From: Phycisphaerales bacterium UBA966
Lineage (GTDB): Bacteria > Planctomycetota > Phycisphaerae > Phycisphaerales > SM1A02
Assembly (NCBI GenBank): GCA_002292895.1
Contig: DBCE01000231.1
Span: 251-15,607, forward strand
DNA: 15,357 nt
Direction of reading: 5' to 3'
Positions 1 to 6,900 of this stretch are shown piece by piece. The position numbers were made by a program, and so were the translations under genes. Below the pieces are notes generated by a model. The model was not told the origin of the DNA. It worked only from the letters and a program-made list of their open reading frames with translations, and made no database searches. The first letter of the stretch is position 1; each line of letters begins with the position of its first letter.

Positions 1-336
1 GCCAAGGTTGGCGGCGGCGAGATCGTCAAACTCATGGGCACCAGCGCCTACTACGCGCCCGCATCCGGCACGATCCAGATGGTGGAGGCGATCGTCAAGG
101 ACAAGAAGCGCATCGTTCCGTGTGCCGCATACTGCGAGGACGCGTACGGCGTTGCGCCTGGCCAGAAGGGCAAGGGCTACTTTGTGGGCGTGCCGGTCGT
201 CCTTGGTTCCAAGGGCATGGAGCGCGTGGTTCCAATCAAGATGACCCCTGCGGAAGCCGCCTTGATGGCGGAGAGCGTGAGTCATGTAAAGGACCTGGTC
301 GGCACTGTGCAGAAGATGTTCCCGGAACTCGCCTAA
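1..336 (+). CDS. mdh: Malate dehydrogenase, C-terminal part (5' end outside window)
   Basis: This open frame runs from the window edge to a TAA at 334-336 and gives about 111 residues of the C-terminal half of an NAD-dependent malate dehydrogenase, which interconverts malate and oxaloacetate in the TCA cycle. The visible signature is the late catalytic-domain block: GGGEIVKLMGTSAYYAPA, then MVEAIVKDKKRIVPCAAY, then YFVGVPVVLGSKGMERVV. These match the LDH-like MDH family (single-type, as in many non-enteric bacteria). The NAD-binding Rossmann half and the active-site His lie upstream of the window. One oddity is a loop after the YGV motif carrying a few extra residues (APGQKGKG) before the conserved GVPVVLG strand, longer than usual for the family. 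No T-rich terminator hairpin follows the stop. Confidence 0.93.
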   Translation, partial: AKVGGGEIVKLMGTSAYYAPASGTIQMVEAIVKDKKRIVPCAAYCEDAYGVAPGQKGKGYFVGVPVVLGSKGMERVVPIKMTPAEAALMAESVSHVKDLVGTVQKMFPELA

Positions 337-452
337 TCAGGGCTCGAACGCCTTGGGCGGATGCTTGTCCGACCGCACTTTGGTGCACGGATTGCTGTGC
401 CGTGGCTTGGAGATCCTGAAGCCAAGCGCCGGGTTCGGACGATGAATGAGGC

Positions 453-1130
453 ATGCGTAATGGGCGTGGCTCAATCTTCTTCGATCCTGGCTGGATGTTC
501 CTCATTGCTGGGTTGGTTCTGGTCGCCTCCGCGGCGCTAGTACCGGCCACCTATGACCTGTGGGTCATGCGTACGCAGTTGCGGCATTTGGACGCCCAGG
601 AGCGCGAGAACTTCAGCCGCCTAGAGGCCTACTCCAAGTTTGTGTCGGCCCTCGACGCGGCCGAGCCACAGTTGGTGCGTCGTTTGGCTGCGTCGCAATT
701 GAATTTGGTCCCTCGTGGCGAGCGCCCAGTGATTGTGGCGGGAAGTGCCAAGCGCAATCCGATTGAATGGGTGGACGACACCGTGGCCCCGGTTCGGGCG
801 GTCATCTTTCCGTTTCCCGATTCGCTTCTGAGTCGATTGACGCTTGGTCGTAAGGCGCTCTGGATTGCTGGGGCAGGGGTGATGTGCATTTTCTTGGGTC
901 TGCTTTCGGCTCCGCTGCGGCTCTTGGTTCCAACACCGCCCACACTTGAAGAAGCGGGAGCGGTTGCTTCGCAGTTACTCACGGGTCGTGCGCCGAGCCT
1001 GGCATTGGCAGGCATTGGTAGTGCTCACAGTTCGGGTCACCCGGAAAGCCTCTCAAGTGCTACTCCGTTGGTGCGCCTGGGTCATGAGGCACCGCATGAG
1101 AATGATTCTGCTGCGCACGGCGCGGACTGA
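453..1130 (+). CDS. Hypothetical two-pass membrane protein
   Basis: This is a 225-residue protein I do not recognise. Residues about 13-33 form a first hydrophobic segment (GWMFLIAGLVLVASAALVPA). A charged helical stretch follows (about 37-60, MRTQLRHLDAQERENFSRLE) that could be a short coiled coil. The middle (60-130) has little predicted structure and ends with a proline-rich FPFPDS. A second membrane segment lies at about 134-158 (ALWIAGAGVMCIFLGLLSAPL), then a Ser/His-rich polar tail. One membrane segment followed by a coiled coil is reminiscent of FtsL/FtsB-type divisome proteins, but the second membrane segment and the length do not fit, so I do not assign that role. The gene sits 116 nt after mdh and 114 nt before dprA on the same strand. 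Start choice is by frame only; the GAGG at 447-450 is too close to the ATG to be a normal ribosome site. Confidence 0.6.
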   Translation: MRNGRGSIFFDPGWMFLIAGLVLVASAALVPATYDLWVMRTQLRHLDAQERENFSRLEAYSKFVSALDAAEPQLVRRLAASQLNLVPRGERPVIVAGSAKRNPIEWVDDTVAPVRAVIFPFPDSLLSRLTLGRKALWIAGAGVMCIFLGLLSAPLRLLVPTPPTLEEAGAVASQLLTGRAPSLALAGIGSAHSSGHPESLSSATPLVRLGHEAPHENDSAAHGAD

Positions 1131-1221
1131 CGGAGCTGCGGGCAGATCGGCGGTCGCTATTGCGTGCCGCACATTTCATCGTTGACGCAAAGAAAAAGGG
1201 CTTGATTTGCCTGGCGGTTTC

Positions 1222-1244
1222 GCATGCGCCCGTACGGTGCATGC
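1222..1244. promoter_or_regulatory. Imperfect inverted repeat abutting the dprA start
   Basis: GCATGC (1222-1227) and GCATGC (1239-1244) flank a perfect 8-nt palindrome CCGTACGG (1230-1237), and the block ends immediately before the ATG at 1245. The two half-sites are offset by one base, so the dyad is imperfect. It could be an operator or an initiation-blocking hairpin for dprA, or only self-complementary GC-rich sequence. No function is known to me. Confidence 0.25.
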
Positions 1245-2582
1245 ATGTCACGATCGCCTGATGAAATTCCAGATGCCGTGCTTCGCTTAGCGCTCGCTGA
1301 TGAGTGCGGTCCAGCGTTCCATCATTCCGCGCTGGCGTGTTTCGGCACGCCAGAGGCGGTGCTGTCTGCTTCGGTAGCAGAGTTGGCGGGCCTTGAACGG
1401 GTATCACTGGCCCGAGCCGAGCGCGTGCACGCGCAGTTCCGGTCGGTGGATCCAGACGCTGAGCGCGAAGCAATGCAGCGCATCGGTGCGCGCGCCGTGA
1501 TGCTTGGTGATGCCGACTACCCGCCACTCTTGGCGCCGGTTCCGCTGCCGCCCATCATGTTGTGGACGCGCGGGCGAATCTCCGCCGCAGCAGAGGACGC
1601 GGTGGGCATTGTTGGTGCGCGCCGCGCTACTTCCTATGGTTGCACGCAGGCGGCGCGCTTTTCGGCAGCCATGGCTGCCGAGGGAATTGCGGTCATTTCC
1701 GGCGGCGCGCGTGGGGTTGATGGCGAGGCGCATCGCGCCGCATTGCGTGTTGGCGGTACAACGGTGGCCGTCCTTGGATGTGGTCTCGCGGAGCCATATC
1801 CACCCGAACATGTGGGACTCTTTGAGGCGATGGTGGATGCGGGCGGGCTACTTGTCAGCGAGTTTCCCGTGGGCTGGCCGCCGCTGGCAGCAAACTTTCC
1901 GCGGCGCAATCGGATCATCTCTGGCCTTTCGCTTACGGTGCTGGTGGTTGAGGCGAATGTATCAAGCGGCGCGTTGATTACGGCTCGTCATGCCATTGAT
2001 GATCATCGCCGCGATCCGTGCGCGCTTCCTGGGCCCGTTGATAGCCCGCGCTCGGCAGGGTGTAACGCGGCCATTCGCGATGGCTGGGTGCACGCGGTGT
2101 TGGACCCCGAGGATCTGCTGCGGCTCCTGGATGAGAATGCGGAGCGGTTGGGTCGATTGACCGCCGTTCGCCCCGATCTTGCCGCGCTGGGGGTTCCCGA
2201 TGTCATGCGACCGATGGTGGCGCGCGCAGCAGAGTTGATTGCGCGTCGACCGCGCATCAGTGCGGAAGACTTGGCGGCTTCGCTGCAGATAGATACCGAC
2301 AGCATTCCGATGCTGCGGACGTTTGCAGAGTTACTGCTTGCTCAAGTGAAATCCGCGCGGACACAGCGTCGACGTGCTGCGCGGACATGTACTGAGGCGC
2401 CACGCATGGTGGTGCGCAGTTGGTCAGGTCCAACCGATGGCGTAGAAGATCGCCGAGAAGAACAGATCGCTCAGGATCACGAAGATCACGGTCTGGACGA
2501 CTGTTTCGGTGGTGGCTTTACCGACGCCGGCGGCACCACCGGTGACTCGGAGTCCGTTGTAGCAGGCGATCAATCCGAGTAG
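1245..2582 (+). CDS. dprA: DNA-processing protein DprA/Smf with unusually long C-terminal tail
   Basis: DprA binds incoming single-stranded DNA in the cytoplasm and loads RecA during natural transformation. The Rossmann-like core is clear. GIVGARRATSYG is at residues 121-132, ISGGARGVDGEAH at 151-163, VAVLGCGLAEPYPPEH at 174-189, SEFPVGWPPLAANFPRRNR at 205-223, and VVEANVSSGALITARHA at 234-250. ALPGPVD follows at 260-266. An N-terminal helix-hairpin-helix-like part precedes the core, and a winged-helix-like part (about 322-368, RPRISAEDLAASLQID) follows. The ATG at 1245 is preferred over the in-frame ATG at 1224 because the homologous part begins after it. After about residue 370 the sequence becomes Arg-rich, then acidic, and the last 159 nt run antisense to the mlaE coding region. 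DprA normally stops soon after the winged helix, so this tail may be spurious read-through after a lost stop or a frameshift near 2340-2420. Confidence 0.93.
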   Translation: MSRSPDEIPDAVLRLALADECGPAFHHSALACFGTPEAVLSASVAELAGLERVSLARAERVHAQFRSVDPDAEREAMQRIGARAVMLGDADYPPLLAPVPLPPIMLWTRGRISAAAEDAVGIVGARRATSYGCTQAARFSAAMAAEGIAVISGGARGVDGEAHRAALRVGGTTVAVLGCGLAEPYPPEHVGLFEAMVDAGGLLVSEFPVGWPPLAANFPRRNRIISGLSLTVLVVEANVSSGALITARHAIDDHRRDPCALPGPVDSPRSAGCNAAIRDGWVHAVLDPEDLLRLLDENAERLGRLTAVRPDLAALGVPDVMRPMVARAAELIARRPRISAEDLAASLQIDTDSIPMLRTFAELLLAQVKSARTQRRRAARTCTEAPRMVVRSWSGPTDGVEDRREEQIAQDHEDHGLDDCFGGGFTDAGGTTGDSESVVAGDQSE

Positions 2583-3266
2583 CAATCCGAACACGCCGGC
2601 CTTCATGAGGCCAGTGAGGAAGTCAGACATCTTCAACTGCGAGATGGTGTTGGACACATACAGGTCGTAGGGGATTCCGAGAACAAGCGTGCCGATCACC
2701 ATGCCGAAGAAGACAGCGGTTAGGTTGCTGACAACAGCGAGAGCGAGGAGGCTCGTCACGGTCGCCGCGAGGCGCGGGACCACCAAGTAACGGACCGGGT
2801 TCAGGCCCATCGCTTCAAGCGCTTCGACCTCTTCACCAACCACCATGGTGCCGATTTCAGCAGCGATCGAAGCGCCTGCGAAACCAACCATGACGATGGC
2901 GGCAATGAGCGGACCAAGTTCGCGGAAGACCGAAACGCCGACAAGATTGGCAACCTTGTCCGTTTGGCCGTATTGCTCAAGGGTTGGTGACGTCTGCAGT
3001 GCCAGAATGATGCCGATGGAACCGCTGACCAGCATCACGATCGAAATCGATCTGACGCCGACGCGCACGATCTGTGAGGTGATCGCTCCGCTACCGATCC
3101 GAACGCGCCGCAACACAAACGCGCGCCACATCCATTCGACCGTGTCGCGACCGAGCCAGAACAGTGAACCGACGAGATCAAAGATCGACAACCAGAAAGC
3201 AATCCAGCTGTCGAGGAGTCGGAGCGGGGCACTTGGGATGGCGGTGGATTCAGATTGCTCGGCCAT
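2424..3266 (-). CDS. mlaE: MlaE-type ABC transporter permease (lipid/MCE transport)
   Basis: This is a 280-residue inner-membrane permease of the MlaE/YrbE family, the transmembrane subunit of ABC systems that move phospholipids or other lipids between inner and outer membrane with MCE proteins. The family signature is intact. FRELGPLIAAIVMVGFAG is at residues 114-131, IAAEIGTMVVGEEVEALEAM at 134-153, and NPVRYLVVPRL at 156-166. The EVEAL segment marks the coupling region that contacts the ATPase. Hydrophobic segments lie at about 74-90, 117-133, 167-195, 222-237 and 258-278. An amphipathic N-terminal helix (about 17-52) precedes them, as usual for the family. The ATG lies 4 nt after the STAS stop codon, so translation is probably coupled. 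Missing from the window are the ATPase (MlaF) and MCE (MlaD) genes; the gene is last in its run and its 3' end overlaps the dprA tail. Confidence 0.95.
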   Translation of the reverse strand: MAEQSESTAIPSAPLRLLDSWIAFWLSIFDLVGSLFWLGRDTVEWMWRAFVLRRVRIGSGAITSQIVRVGVRSISIVMLVSGSIGIILALQTSPTLEQYGQTDKVANLVGVSVFRELGPLIAAIVMVGFAGASIAAEIGTMVVGEEVEALEAMGLNPVRYLVVPRLAATVTSLLALAVVSNLTAVFFGMVIGTLVLGIPYDLYVSNTISQLKMSDFLTGLMKAGVFGLLLGLIACYNGLRVTGGAAGVGKATTETVVQTVIFVILSDLFFSAIFYAIGWT

Positions 3267-3270
3267 GGAA

Positions 3271-3615
3271 TCAGTTCGCGAGGGCGGCTTCGAGGGTTGG
3301 CGTCATCTTGAATACGTCGGACAGGCGCGCAATTTCAAAGATGCCGCCGACGCGTTCGTTGGCTCCTGCAAGAATCAGTGAGCAGCCTCCGCGCTGGCTC
3401 AGTTGCAGGGTCTGCACGAGGACCGCGAGGCCGGGGCTGCTCAGGAACATGGTCCCGGAGAGGTCGATCACCAGTTTCGCGGGCTTCTTGGCAATCGCGG
3501 TGGCGATGGCTTGACGGAACGGGTCGATGTTGGCGGCAGAAATATCGCCGACGGCATGAACGATGGCTGCGGTATCGATCTGCTCAACTGAGACTTGGAG
3601 TGGATTGATTGCCAT
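3271..3615 (-). CDS. STAS-domain protein (MlaB-like or anti-sigma-factor antagonist)
   Basis: This is a 114-residue single-domain STAS protein. The fold pattern is visible: VHAVGDISAANIDPFRQAI (residues 19-37), the strand KLVIDLSGTMFLSS (47-60), GLAVLVQTLQLSQRGG (62-77), then LILAGANERVGGIFEIARL (80-98). The usual D-S-S-G loop reads L-S-S-P-G here (58-62). The residue aligned with the phosphorylated Ser of anti-sigma antagonists, or with the functional Thr of MlaB, is Ser60 and is kept, while the preceding Asp is replaced by Ser. The next gene, 4 nt away, encodes an MlaE permease. In Mla systems a STAS protein (MlaB) binds the ATPase and supports its activity, so the MlaB role is the better inference. 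A sigma-regulator role cannot be excluded, but no anti-sigma kinase is adjacent. Confidence 0.85.
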   Translation of the reverse strand: MAINPLQVSVEQIDTAAIVHAVGDISAANIDPFRQAIATAIAKKPAKLVIDLSGTMFLSSPGLAVLVQTLQLSQRGGCSLILAGANERVGGIFEIARLSDVFKMTPTLEAALAN

Positions 3616-3624
3616 GGGTTTATC

Positions 3625-3630
3625 AGTCTA
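3625..3630 (-). promoter_or_regulatory. Candidate -10 element for the STAS-mlaE genes (short leader)
   Basis: Read on the minus strand this is TAGACT, 4 of 6 matches to TATAAT, 9 nt before the STAS ATG. No Shine-Dalgarno sequence lies between, so a transcript starting here would be leaderless or nearly so. No convincing -35 hexamer is found 16-18 nt upstream. The perfect TTGACA at 3663-3668 is about 32 nt away and too far. Confidence 0.3.
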
Positions 3631-3668
3631 CCGTTCGCCGGGAGCGGTGGTTAGCGGGGTCTTGTCAA

Positions 3669-4013
3669 TCAATGCGCGGGCGTCGGTTGCTTGGCAAGCC
3701 AGGCCTTCCACGCCGAAATGGCAAGGGCGCGCGACTCCCATGGATCGTCAAATCGGTAGCCGTTGGTTTCCCCCGTGAGGCGCTGCAGGGCGCTGATGGC
3801 TGCAAAGCGAATGGTGGGGTCGTCGGAGGCAAGATTTGCCACGAGCGACTGCGCATCGTCCATGTTGCCGGATTGGGCACTTTCGCGAATGGCGCCCAGC
3901 CGTGCGGCAGGGGTTGGATCGGTATAGGAGGGACTCACCGGCGCACACGCTGATACCAGGACACTGGTCATGAGTGCCGCTTGGGCAAAGTACAGGCAAG
4001 GGAGTCGATTCAC
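3669..4013 (-). CDS. Small lipoprotein with a HEAT-like helical segment
   Basis: This is a predicted secreted lipoprotein of 114 residues counted from the GTG at 4011-4013. The signal sequence ends in a lipobox, LVSAC, with the lipidated Cys at residue 23, followed by an extracytoplasmic linker (APVSPSYTDPTP). The mature part is helical: ARLGAIRESAQSGNMDDAQ, then VANLASDDPTIRFAAISALQ. This is a typical HEAT-repeat pattern in which a D-P-x-I-R motif starts a helix pair. A TTG at 4035-4037 would add 8 residues; the GTG gives a more typical basic N-terminus (MNRL). The function is unknown. It is divergent from guaA and lies 53 nt upstream of the STAS gene on the same strand, so it may belong with the STAS-mlaE genes as an envelope partner, but the TAGACT element in the gap could uncouple them. 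Confidence 0.7.
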   Translation of the reverse strand: MNRLPCLYFAQAALMTSVLVSACAPVSPSYTDPTPAARLGAIRESAQSGNMDDAQSLVANLASDDPTIRFAAISALQRLTGETNGYRFDDPWESRALAISAWKAWLAKQPTPAH

Positions 4014-4044
4014 GCCGGGGAGTGTAGAGCCAATCAACCGCTTG

Positions 4045-4050
4045 TAGTAT
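4045..4050 (+). promoter_or_regulatory. Candidate -10 element for guaA (short leader)
   Basis: TAGTAT, 4 of 6 matches to TATAAT, lies 13 nt before the guaA ATG. The 13 nt between contain no Shine-Dalgarno-like purine run, so transcription from here would leave a leader of about 7 nt or less. A -35 hexamer is not convincing. Confidence 0.3.
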
Positions 4051-4063
4051 TGCTCGCTTCACT

Positions 4064-5614
4064 ATGAAAAACGCCACCGAGACCGTCCTGATCCTTGACT
4101 TCGGCAGCCAGTTTGCGCAGCTGATCGCGCGCCGTGTTCGTGAACTTGGCGTGCATAGCCTGCTAGTTGCTCCGGGGACCCCCATTGAAGTCTTGCGCGG
4201 GCTCGGCGCCAAGGGCATCATCATGTCCGGCGGTCCGGCGAGCGTCTTTGAGGAGGGTGCGCCGCGTTGCGACCCCGCGGTGCTTGAGATGGGGATTCCC
4301 GTTCTGGGCATTTGCTACGGCATGCAGCTCGGCTGCCACATGCTGGGATTCGAAGTGAGCCCGGCCGAGAGTCGCGAATACGGGCGCGCGCATTTGGACA
4401 TCCACGACAGTCACGGGTTGATGCACGGCATTCCGCCGCGGACCACCGTCTGGATGAGCCATGGTGATCAAGTGCGGGACGCGCACGGCGACCTTGCGGT
4501 GCTGGCATCAACAGACACTTGCGCGGTGGCAGCAGTGGCGCATCGATCCAAGCCATTCTTTGGCGTGCAATTCCACCCGGAAGTGACGCACACGCCGCAC
4601 GGCATTGATGTGTTGCGTAACTTTCTCTACGGAGCGTGCCATTGCACGGGCAACTGGCGCATGGCGGATTTCTTGGAACGCGAGACGGCGCGCATTCGCG
4701 CTGAAGTGGGCACTGATCGCGTCATCTGCGGTCTGTCCGGCGGCGTTGATTCAAGCGTGGTGGCTGCGCTTCTCTCACGCGCGATTGGTAGTCAATTGAC
4801 GTGCATCTTTGTGGACAACGGGTTGTTGCGAACCGGCGAACGTGATTTGGTAGAGAGCACCTTCCGCGGCGCATTTGATGTTGATCTGCGCGTGATTGAT
4901 GCTTCCGCTGAGTTCCTTGCTGACTTGGAAGGCATTACTGATCCGCAGGAAAAACGGCGCCGGATTGGGCATCGATTTATCAATGTCTTCCAAGCGGCCG
5001 CCAAGGACATTGGTGCAAACGCGCGTTGGTTGGCACAAGGCACGCTGTACCCCGATGTCATTGAGAGTGGTGCCAGTCTGGCGGGAACTGCTGCCAACAT
5101 CAAGTTGCATCACAACGTGGGTGGACTGCCTGCGGAGTTGGGGTTCCAACTCATTGAACCGCTGCGCGACCTCTTCAAAGATGAGGTTCGACGCTTGGGT
5201 GAAGTGCTCGCGCTGCCGCCACAGATTGTCTGGCGTCACCCGTTCCCGGGTCCGGGTCTTGCGGTGCGCGTGATTGGAGAGATCACGCCGGAGCGGCTTG
5301 CCATCCTGCGTGATTGCGATGAGATCTTCCTGGAAGAAATTGTCTCCGAGGATTTGTACCGGGTGACCAGCCAAGTGTTTGCCGTGTTGCTTCCCGTGAA
5401 GACGGTGGGAGTCATGGGCGATGGCCGCACCTACGACTCGGTGGTTGCATTGCGCGCAGTCACCACCGAGGACTTCATGACCGCCGATTGGGCGCGTTTG
5501 CCATGGGACGTCTTGGCGCGGATTTCAAACCGCATCATCAATGAGGTGAAGGGCGTGAATCGCGTGGTGTATGACATCTCCAGCAAACCGCCTGCCACTA
5601 TTGAGTGGGAGTAA
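4064..5614 (+). CDS. guaA: GMP synthase (glutamine-hydrolysing)
   Basis: GuaA is a full-length 516-residue cytoplasmic enzyme that makes GMP from XMP, glutamine and ATP, the last step of guanylate synthesis. The class I glutamine amidotransferase domain comes first (about 7-190): LDFGSQFAQLIARRVRE at 11-27, the nucleophile Cys84 in GICYGMQ, and the His171/Glu173 pair in GVQFHPEV. The ATP-pyrophosphatase domain follows, with its P-loop SGGVDSS at 225-231. The C-terminal dimerisation domain ends in DISSKPPATIEWE, the family's typical terminus that binds XMP. Nothing essential is missing. guaB is not in the window, so the gene stands alone. It is divergent from the lipoprotein gene and convergent with the DegT-like gene, 71 nt away, with no obvious T-rich terminator between. 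The start ATG is supported by the N-terminal alignment, though no Shine-Dalgarno precedes it. Confidence 0.97.
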   Translation: MKNATETVLILDFGSQFAQLIARRVRELGVHSLLVAPGTPIEVLRGLGAKGIIMSGGPASVFEEGAPRCDPAVLEMGIPVLGICYGMQLGCHMLGFEVSPAESREYGRAHLDIHDSHGLMHGIPPRTTVWMSHGDQVRDAHGDLAVLASTDTCAVAAVAHRSKPFFGVQFHPEVTHTPHGIDVLRNFLYGACHCTGNWRMADFLERETARIRAEVGTDRVICGLSGGVDSSVVAALLSRAIGSQLTCIFVDNGLLRTGERDLVESTFRGAFDVDLRVIDASAEFLADLEGITDPQEKRRRIGHRFINVFQAAAKDIGANARWLAQGTLYPDVIESGASLAGTAANIKLHHNVGGLPAELGFQLIEPLRDLFKDEVRRLGEVLALPPQIVWRHPFPGPGLAVRVIGEITPERLAILRDCDEIFLEEIVSEDLYRVTSQVFAVLLPVKTVGVMGDGRTYDSVVALRAVTTEDFMTADWARLPWDVLARISNRIINEVKGVNRVVYDISSKPPATIEWE

Positions 5615-5685
5615 GCGGACTCGCTGGCAATCAGAGCAACGGTACGAGGCTGCGCGGTGGATGACGCGCGCACTCCAGTACGGCT

Positions 5686-6876
5686 TTACGCGCGGTGCGT
5701 TCCACCAGTGCGGTTCAATGCCATCTCTAAGACATCACACACGATGTTCACTTCCTCTTCCGTCATGTTGTTGAAGAAGGGAAGCGCGATAGTGCGGGCG
5801 GCTGCGCTTTCCGCCACCGGGAACTGCCCTGGTTCAGTGCCCATCACGGCGCGCACCTGCGGAAGCAAGCTGGTCGCTGGGTAGTAATTGGCCGCACCGA
5901 TATCTTGGCGATGCAGGACGCCAATGATGGCATCACGGTCGTCGCATGTGTAGCGCGTGGAAAGGCGAATGACAAAGTTTGCCCAACTGACGCTGCTGCC
6001 TTCGGGAATGGTTGGCAGCAGGATGTCGGGGTTTGCTGCAAGCCGACGTACATAGGCGGTGGCAACCGCTTGTCGACGTTCGATGGTTGAATCAAGACGA
6101 CGGATTTGTCCGCATCCCAGTGCGGCCGCAGACTCAGTCATGCGCGCGTCGTATCCGCCGATCGCAATGTGTTCCAAGATGGCGCCGATATCACGTGGCT
6201 GCCCGGAGAAACTCATGCGGTCCACGCGCCCTTGGTGACGGAGTGCGCGGCACGCAGCGGCCAAGGTGTCGTCATGCGTGACCAGCATGCCGCCTTCACC
6301 GGTGGTGACTTGGCGATTCGACCAGAAACCCAGACAGGCAACGCGTCCCCAGCGCCCGGCATTGTCAGCACCGTAGGTGGTACCAAGGGCCTCGGATGCA
6401 TTTTCAACCATGGGAATTTCCATGCGCGAGCACAGCGCAATCAATTCCGGAAACTGCGCAGGATTTCCGAATGTCAGCGCGGCCAACATCGCCTTGGTCT
6501 TCTTGCCGATCCGCTTTGCTGCAGACTCGGGATCCATATTCAAACTCATGGGGTCGACATCAACGAACACTGGTCGGGCGCCAACATTGAGGACGCTGTT
6601 GGGCATGCCGCTGTAGCCGAAAGCGGGAACGAGCACTTCATCGCCTGGCCCAATGCCAAGTGCGCGGAGTGCAATCTCAATGGCGATCGCGCCAGAAGAC
6701 ACGCCGATGCCAAATGAACGGCGCGTTCGTTCCGCGACCAGTTGCTCAAACTCAAGGAGGCATGGCCCCACGCTCAGCGTGCCGCGCCGCAAGGTGTCCA
6801 CCACCAACTCGATGTCGGATTCGAGGATCTCGGGGCGGTTGAGCGGAATGACGGGATTAGAAGCAGGGTGGGGCAT
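5686..6876 (-). CDS. DegT/DnrJ/EryC1/StrS aminotransferase homologue lacking the PLP lysine
   Basis: This 396-residue protein has the overall fold of the sugar-aminotransferase family (fold type I, PLP-dependent in active members). Visible blocks, numbered from the ATG at 6874-6876, are: IPLNRPEILESDIELVVDTL near the start; GVSSGAIAIEIALRALG at 58-74 (cofactor phosphate region); EVLVPAFGYSGMPNSVLNVG at 80-99; FVDVDP at 104-109; MVENASEALG at 156-165; and GFWSNRQVTTGEGGMLVT at 183-200. Active enzymes have Lys in the last block and Asp where VENA has Asn. Here these are Arg188 (codon at 6313-6315) and Asn159 (codon at 6400-6402), so the Schiff-base lysine and the pyridine-nitrogen partner are both replaced. 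The rest of the fold is complete and the frame is open, so it is not decayed. It may be a structural or regulatory pseudo-enzyme. An in-frame TTG at 6889-6891 would add 5 residues. It is last in a minus-strand run after dnaA, 24 nt downstream of the secreted-protein gene. No nucleotide-sugar genes are nearby. Confidence 0.9.
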   Translation of the reverse strand: MPHPASNPVIPLNRPEILESDIELVVDTLRRGTLSVGPCLLEFEQLVAERTRRSFGIGVSSGAIAIEIALRALGIGPGDEVLVPAFGYSGMPNSVLNVGARPVFVDVDPMSLNMDPESAAKRIGKKTKAMLAALTFGNPAQFPELIALCSRMEIPMVENASEALGTTYGADNAGRWGRVACLGFWSNRQVTTGEGGMLVTHDDTLAAACRALRHQGRVDRMSFSGQPRDIGAILEHIAIGGYDARMTESAAALGCGQIRRLDSTIERRQAVATAYVRRLAANPDILLPTIPEGSSVSWANFVIRLSTRYTCDDRDAIIGVLHRQDIGAANYYPATSLLPQVRAVMGTEPGQFPVAESAAARTIALPFFNNMTEEEVNIVCDVLEMALNRTGGTHRA

Positions 6877-6900
6877 GGGAACTCGTATCAAACAAAGTAA

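Noticed and set aside
405..427. Hairpin GCTTGG/CCAAGC after mdh
   Set aside because: The stem is only 6 bp with an 11-nt loop and no T-run, so it is not a convincing terminator.
1182..1187. TTGACG before dprA as a -35 element
   Set aside because: The hexamers 16-18 nt downstream (around ATTTGC) do not resemble a -10 element.
3663..3668. Perfect TTGACA on the minus strand upstream of the STAS gene
   Set aside because: The only plausible -10 (TAGACT) is about 32 nt away, about twice the normal spacing; nothing usable is found at 16-18 nt.
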